A model generated the notes under the pieces. The model worked only from the letters and a program-made list of their open reading frames with translations. It was not told the DNA's origin and did no database searches. DNA of 64,000 bases from Gloeophyllum trabeum ATCC 11539. Taxonomy: Eukaryota > Basidiomycota > Agaricomycetes > Gloeophyllales > Gloeophyllaceae. Each line of letters starts with the position of its first letter. Within the stretch, counting starts at the first letter, position 1. Of the stretch, positions 61,226-64,000 are shown one piece after another. The DNA lies in assembly GCF_000344685.1 (NCBI RefSeq), contig NW_006920417.1, positions 1,299,134 to 1,363,133 of the forward strand. Reading direction: 5' to 3'. The translations under genes were made by a program, and so were the position numbers.

Positions 61226-61793
61226 TCATGACATGAAATGTAACTGACTGCGACGTCCTTGATTTCCGTTCCCTTGGTGCGAGGAGCCGTCCCCGGCCTC
61301 AGTGATATCCATCTCCGTGATCATGCTGAGCTCATATTCGGGCGGAGAGTTCGGGTCATACGGAGGGGCGGGAGCATCTTCTGAATTGGCGATCGCACAC
61401 AATTGGAGAACATCCGTCCGCGTTTGGCCTGCATATGGCTGCGTTAGTCCACTTCCATCGGGCACAGGGCACGAGGAAATGCTATCAAAATACCTTCATT
61501 GATACCTGTCATGCTGTTCGTATCCTCTGGAGCCTCCGTGGGGCAGCAGATAGGTAGCCCGAGACAGTAAATGATGGCAAAGCCGATGAGTATGACTAAA
61601 CGATATCGTCAGGCGGGGGCAAGAGAGCGTAGTGGACTCGCCCACCACCGAAGACCACCGCGCCGGACACGATCCATCCTACAACACTTTCCTTGGGCGA
61701 TATCTCGAGCGCTCTCTGGTTCTGGGAATCACTTTCCCTGCGGAGTGGCATGGCGGCGGCAATCTCTGCCAGGGCTAGCGCTGTTATTGGCAT
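61226..61793 (-). CDS. Small single-pass membrane protein with PPxY tail
   Basis: Three exons (61646-61793, 61506-61595, 61226-61428) give 146 aa. One membrane segment, SVVGWIVSGAVVFGVILIGF followed by AIIYCLGLPICCP, is formed by joining exons 1 and 2. The tail has PAPPYDPNSPPEYEL, including a PPxY motif (PPEY) that WW domains of Rsp5-type ubiquitin ligases bind. No signal peptide is obvious. The 5' end is unsure: an earlier exon with an outer domain could exist. Function unknown. It has the same size and layout as the next gene at 62619. Confidence 0.55.
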
Positions 61794-62618
61794 CGTGGTG
61801 AAGAAGAGGGTCTGCGAGAGCAGGGGGGAAGATATATAATCACGAAGCTCACAGCAAGTGGACAGCTTCTACAGAGCATGTGGTTTACCAGCTTTCATTT
61901 AGTTTACAAGGCCCACCGCGGACGGAAAAGTCGGCATACTGAAGACCATGACGCAGGAAGAGACTGGGAGAAGACAAACCAGGGACGTCAACCGAGCGCT
62001 TCTAGAGACGCTAGGCAATAGCGCTGGGTGGCTGCGAATTCCGCGCACAGCAAACCAAAGCATTTCTGAACACCGCCGATTGAACGGTGAAAAGCAAAGA
62101 CTATCCCGGATGTTCCCGCGAGTCCCCAGCGAGATTAGCTCAGTATACGGTAGGGCAGGCGGTTTCTCTGCCGTGCTGAGCGTCAAAGCACTCAAATCGA
62201 ATACCGCGGAGCTTGGAGATATACCGGCGCCAGCATCAGTACCTGATGCCTCCGACGCAAATAGGCTCCATGGCGAGGAATCTGGAAAGGATCAATAGTA
62301 CTTTGCCGGGACAGGGACTAGGACAAAGGGAAACTGACAAGCGTGTGAGGAAAAGGATTTGCACGTCCGTCGTTTAACGTTCATCATCATCACCCGTTCG
62401 AATTAGCAGTGTATAGCCATCCTTCTAGGCCGAAGCGTTCCATCCGGTGTGCATCTACCATCTTGTGGACTTCGAAGTTCGAAAAATAGCATCAAACGCG
62501 TACTTAGCCAGAGGGATCGCTTCATTTTTCATACCGCGATGCAAGAATCAGTCGGACCAGTGGACGTTGACTTCCGATATGGGTTCCGGGAAGCTCCGAC
62601 GCAGTAGCGCAGCCTAGT
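61794..62618. other. Spacer with a possible exon of an unknown gene
   Basis: A minus-strand open frame (about 62280-61899) contains KPPALPYTELISLG, which resembles the Pro/Tyr-rich tails of the neighbouring membrane proteins, but no membrane segment or start could be joined to it. May be a remnant. Confidence 0.25.
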
Positions 62619-63292
62619 TTACGCGTGTGTATCCATAACGAGCGTCGGTGGGCCTTGATCATTGATCACAGGAATAGAGAAGTAAGATGTACAATCGTAT
62701 ACTATGGGACGTGAACCAGGCGGAGCTGATGTCTGAAGGTCCAATACAGCCCCAGTGCGGTCATTCTCATCCCGGGCCGAGTCGAGCCTCGTCGGACTCG
62801 GCTTCAAACACCCCTGCGATTCCCCTGGAATGGGTGCTGTGGCCGGGGTGCGTGGGGTGTAGGAAGGTAAGCGCTGATCAAAGGTAGATGTACGACTCAG
62901 TGTCGGAGATGGGAAGGTATTCATGCGATGGACGTTTCGTCCCTCGCTTTCAGCGTGCGCGCCTTCAGCGTCTAGCTCACGGGGACGCAACAAGATTCCG
63001 ACCAAACGGAAAGGTCTCTTCATGCAATCTGACCTCCTGTCAGAATATTCATGGGCATAGGTCGCGGACTAGGAGCGCACCAATCCATGAGGTATCACCC
63101 GTTTTCCTCAGCAGATGTCTGCGCTGATTGTACCGGTGGCTGCAGAAAAATAGCACACCAACGACGGTAAGGAATACTGGAGTATGCATTTTCGTGGGGC
63201 ATTAGTGAGGCGCACGACTCTTGTGCAGACGTACAGATCCCAAACAACAATGCCGTTAGAATCTGGGCAGCTTGCCACCCGCTGTCCTTCAT
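62619..63292 (-). CDS. Small single-pass membrane protein
   Basis: Three exons (63235-63292, 63099-63176, 62619-63028) give 181 aa. Splicing from GTACGT after FGI to TATTCC makes one membrane segment (ILTALLFGILFLTVVGVLFF) followed by basic residues (HRYNQRRHLLRK), which points to the tail being in the cytosol. The tail is Pro/Ser/Thr-rich with LPSYTPRTP. Exon 3 is open to the stop at 62619-62621, though a further intron starting GTGAGC near 62980 is possible. Start ATG 63290-63292. Unknown function; similar build to the gene at 61226. Confidence 0.5.
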
Positions 63293-64000
63293 ACTGCCAT
63301 GTACACTATAGTAGTGTCGGTGGATAGGATGGTGTCAGACATGCTGGAAGTTCTACTTCGCTCTTTCTGATCAATGGAGGTCTATTAACCGGATGCTGTG
63401 ACTAGGAATGAGGTCAATGCAGTGGCAGATTGTATTGACAGCACCACTGATCGTGGCTGTGGAAGCTGTACAAGGCAGGCTCTCGAGACAATGGCTGGCG
63501 CATCATGCTAATGCGCGTTATGCATGAGAAGGCGCTCAGGAAAGTTGACAAACGGAGCGAAGAATTACTGGCCGATGTTGCATGCTCCGTACGTTCTGGA
63601 ACGGGCTGCGCAACAGGAGAGACGTCCTGTAGCCCGTGAAACCTGAAATTTTGACAGATGAATGGTCTCACAGATGCGAATGCAGTATCGAGGGTATCCA
63701 GATTCGTGGGGCTTCTTGCCTATATCGGAGAATCAAACGATACTTCGAGGGTGTCTATATCCATATCGTCTAGGCCCTCTATAGGAGGCATTACCAAAAT
63801 AGTGGAAGTGGAACTCGGCGTTAGGTGGCCCGGTATCCGACTTCCACTAGTTCGACCTGTGTCGTGCCACATTTCCCGCCCGTCCCCGATCACCCCCACC
63901 GGTGCCGGTGAGTGCTTGCCACAGTGCCCTTGCACCAAGCATTGCACCCCCCCTCCCCCCCGCCCGACGGTTAGGGTTTGGGTTAGAGGGGGGTCCGGGG
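63293..64000. other. Right edge: possible last exon and G/C-rich end
   Basis: A minus-strand frame 63947-63720 ends with STSTILVMPPIEGLDDMDID and TAG-type stop; it might be the 3' exon of a gene starting outside, but no splice site confirms it. From 63946 the sequence becomes C runs and then telomere-like repeats. Confidence 0.3.
63971..64000 (+). repeat. Telomere-like G-rich repeats
   Basis: TTAGGGTTTGGGTTAGAGGG followed by more G at the very end of the window, preceded by long C runs. TTAGGG is the usual fungal telomere unit, and the G-rich strand points to the right edge, the orientation expected at a right chromosome end. Only two to three imperfect units are visible, so an interstitial or low-complexity origin is possible. 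Confidence 0.4.

Noticed and set aside
1..64000. CRISPR arrays, rRNA operons, insertion sequences, transposases or viral genes
   Set aside because: None seen. The intron-rich eukaryotic genes make prokaryotic features implausible, and no reverse transcriptase, integrase or transposase motif was recognised.

Overview
The window looks like a 64-kb stretch of nuclear DNA from a mushroom-forming basidiomycete (Agaricomycetes; Polyporales-like is only an impression). The grounds are dense genes split by many 45-70-base introns with GT(A/G)NGT donors, moderately GC-rich coding sequence, and proteins of typical fungal type (GGTase-I beta, NOT2, RPC17, Ent3-type epsin, Trk K+ transporter, microsomal P450). 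Most gene models below were assembled exon by exon from the sequence. Where every boundary was worked out, the summed exon lengths divide by three, which supports the joins. No expression data or database search stands behind them.

Layout: 0.2-5.6 kb holds two tail-to-tail paralogues of an F-box/zinc-finger family (the second is frameshifted). 6.1-8.3 kb is an alpha/beta-hydrolase lipase. 8.5-12.7 kb carries CDC43 and NOT2 on the minus strand. 12.7-16.0 kb has no firm gene. 16.0-18.1 kb is a cytochrome P450. 18.4-23.6 kb is a tandem pair of secreted GH20 beta-N-acetylhexosaminidases (minus). 25.5-29.6 kb has a small unknown gene and a large Ser/Pro-rich membrane protein. 31.5-33.6 kb is an ENTH-domain epsin (ENT3-like). 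34.1-39.0 kb holds a third GH20 followed by a third F-box paralogue, both plus strand. 39.5-43.0 kb has RNA polymerase III subunit RPC17 and an MFS exporter. 44.9-46.8 kb is an O-methyltransferase. 48.3-49.7 kb is a protein built of exon-sized repeats. 49.8-58.7 kb has a Trk potassium transporter and a WDR7-like WD40 protein (both minus). 58.9-63.3 kb has a single-pass membrane protein and two small single-pass proteins. The last 30 bases carry telomere-like G-rich repeats.

Functional picture: mostly housekeeping genes (prenylation, mRNA deadenylation/transcription, Pol III transcription, clathrin-coated vesicle traffic, K+ uptake, V-ATPase/vesicle WD40 regulator) interleaved with family-expanded accessory genes (F-box x3, GH20 x3, P450, OMT, MFS). 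The P450, OMT and MFS genes are too far apart to be called one biosynthetic cluster.

Most notable: all three F-box paralogues share a 15-bp promoter element (CACGTGRCCGYGACG) 86, 86 and 99 bases before the start codon. Other points are microexons of 6, 12 and 21 nt in RPC17, ENT3 and two of the GH20 genes, a gene whose phase-0 exons each encode one protein repeat, and a possible chromosome end at the right edge.
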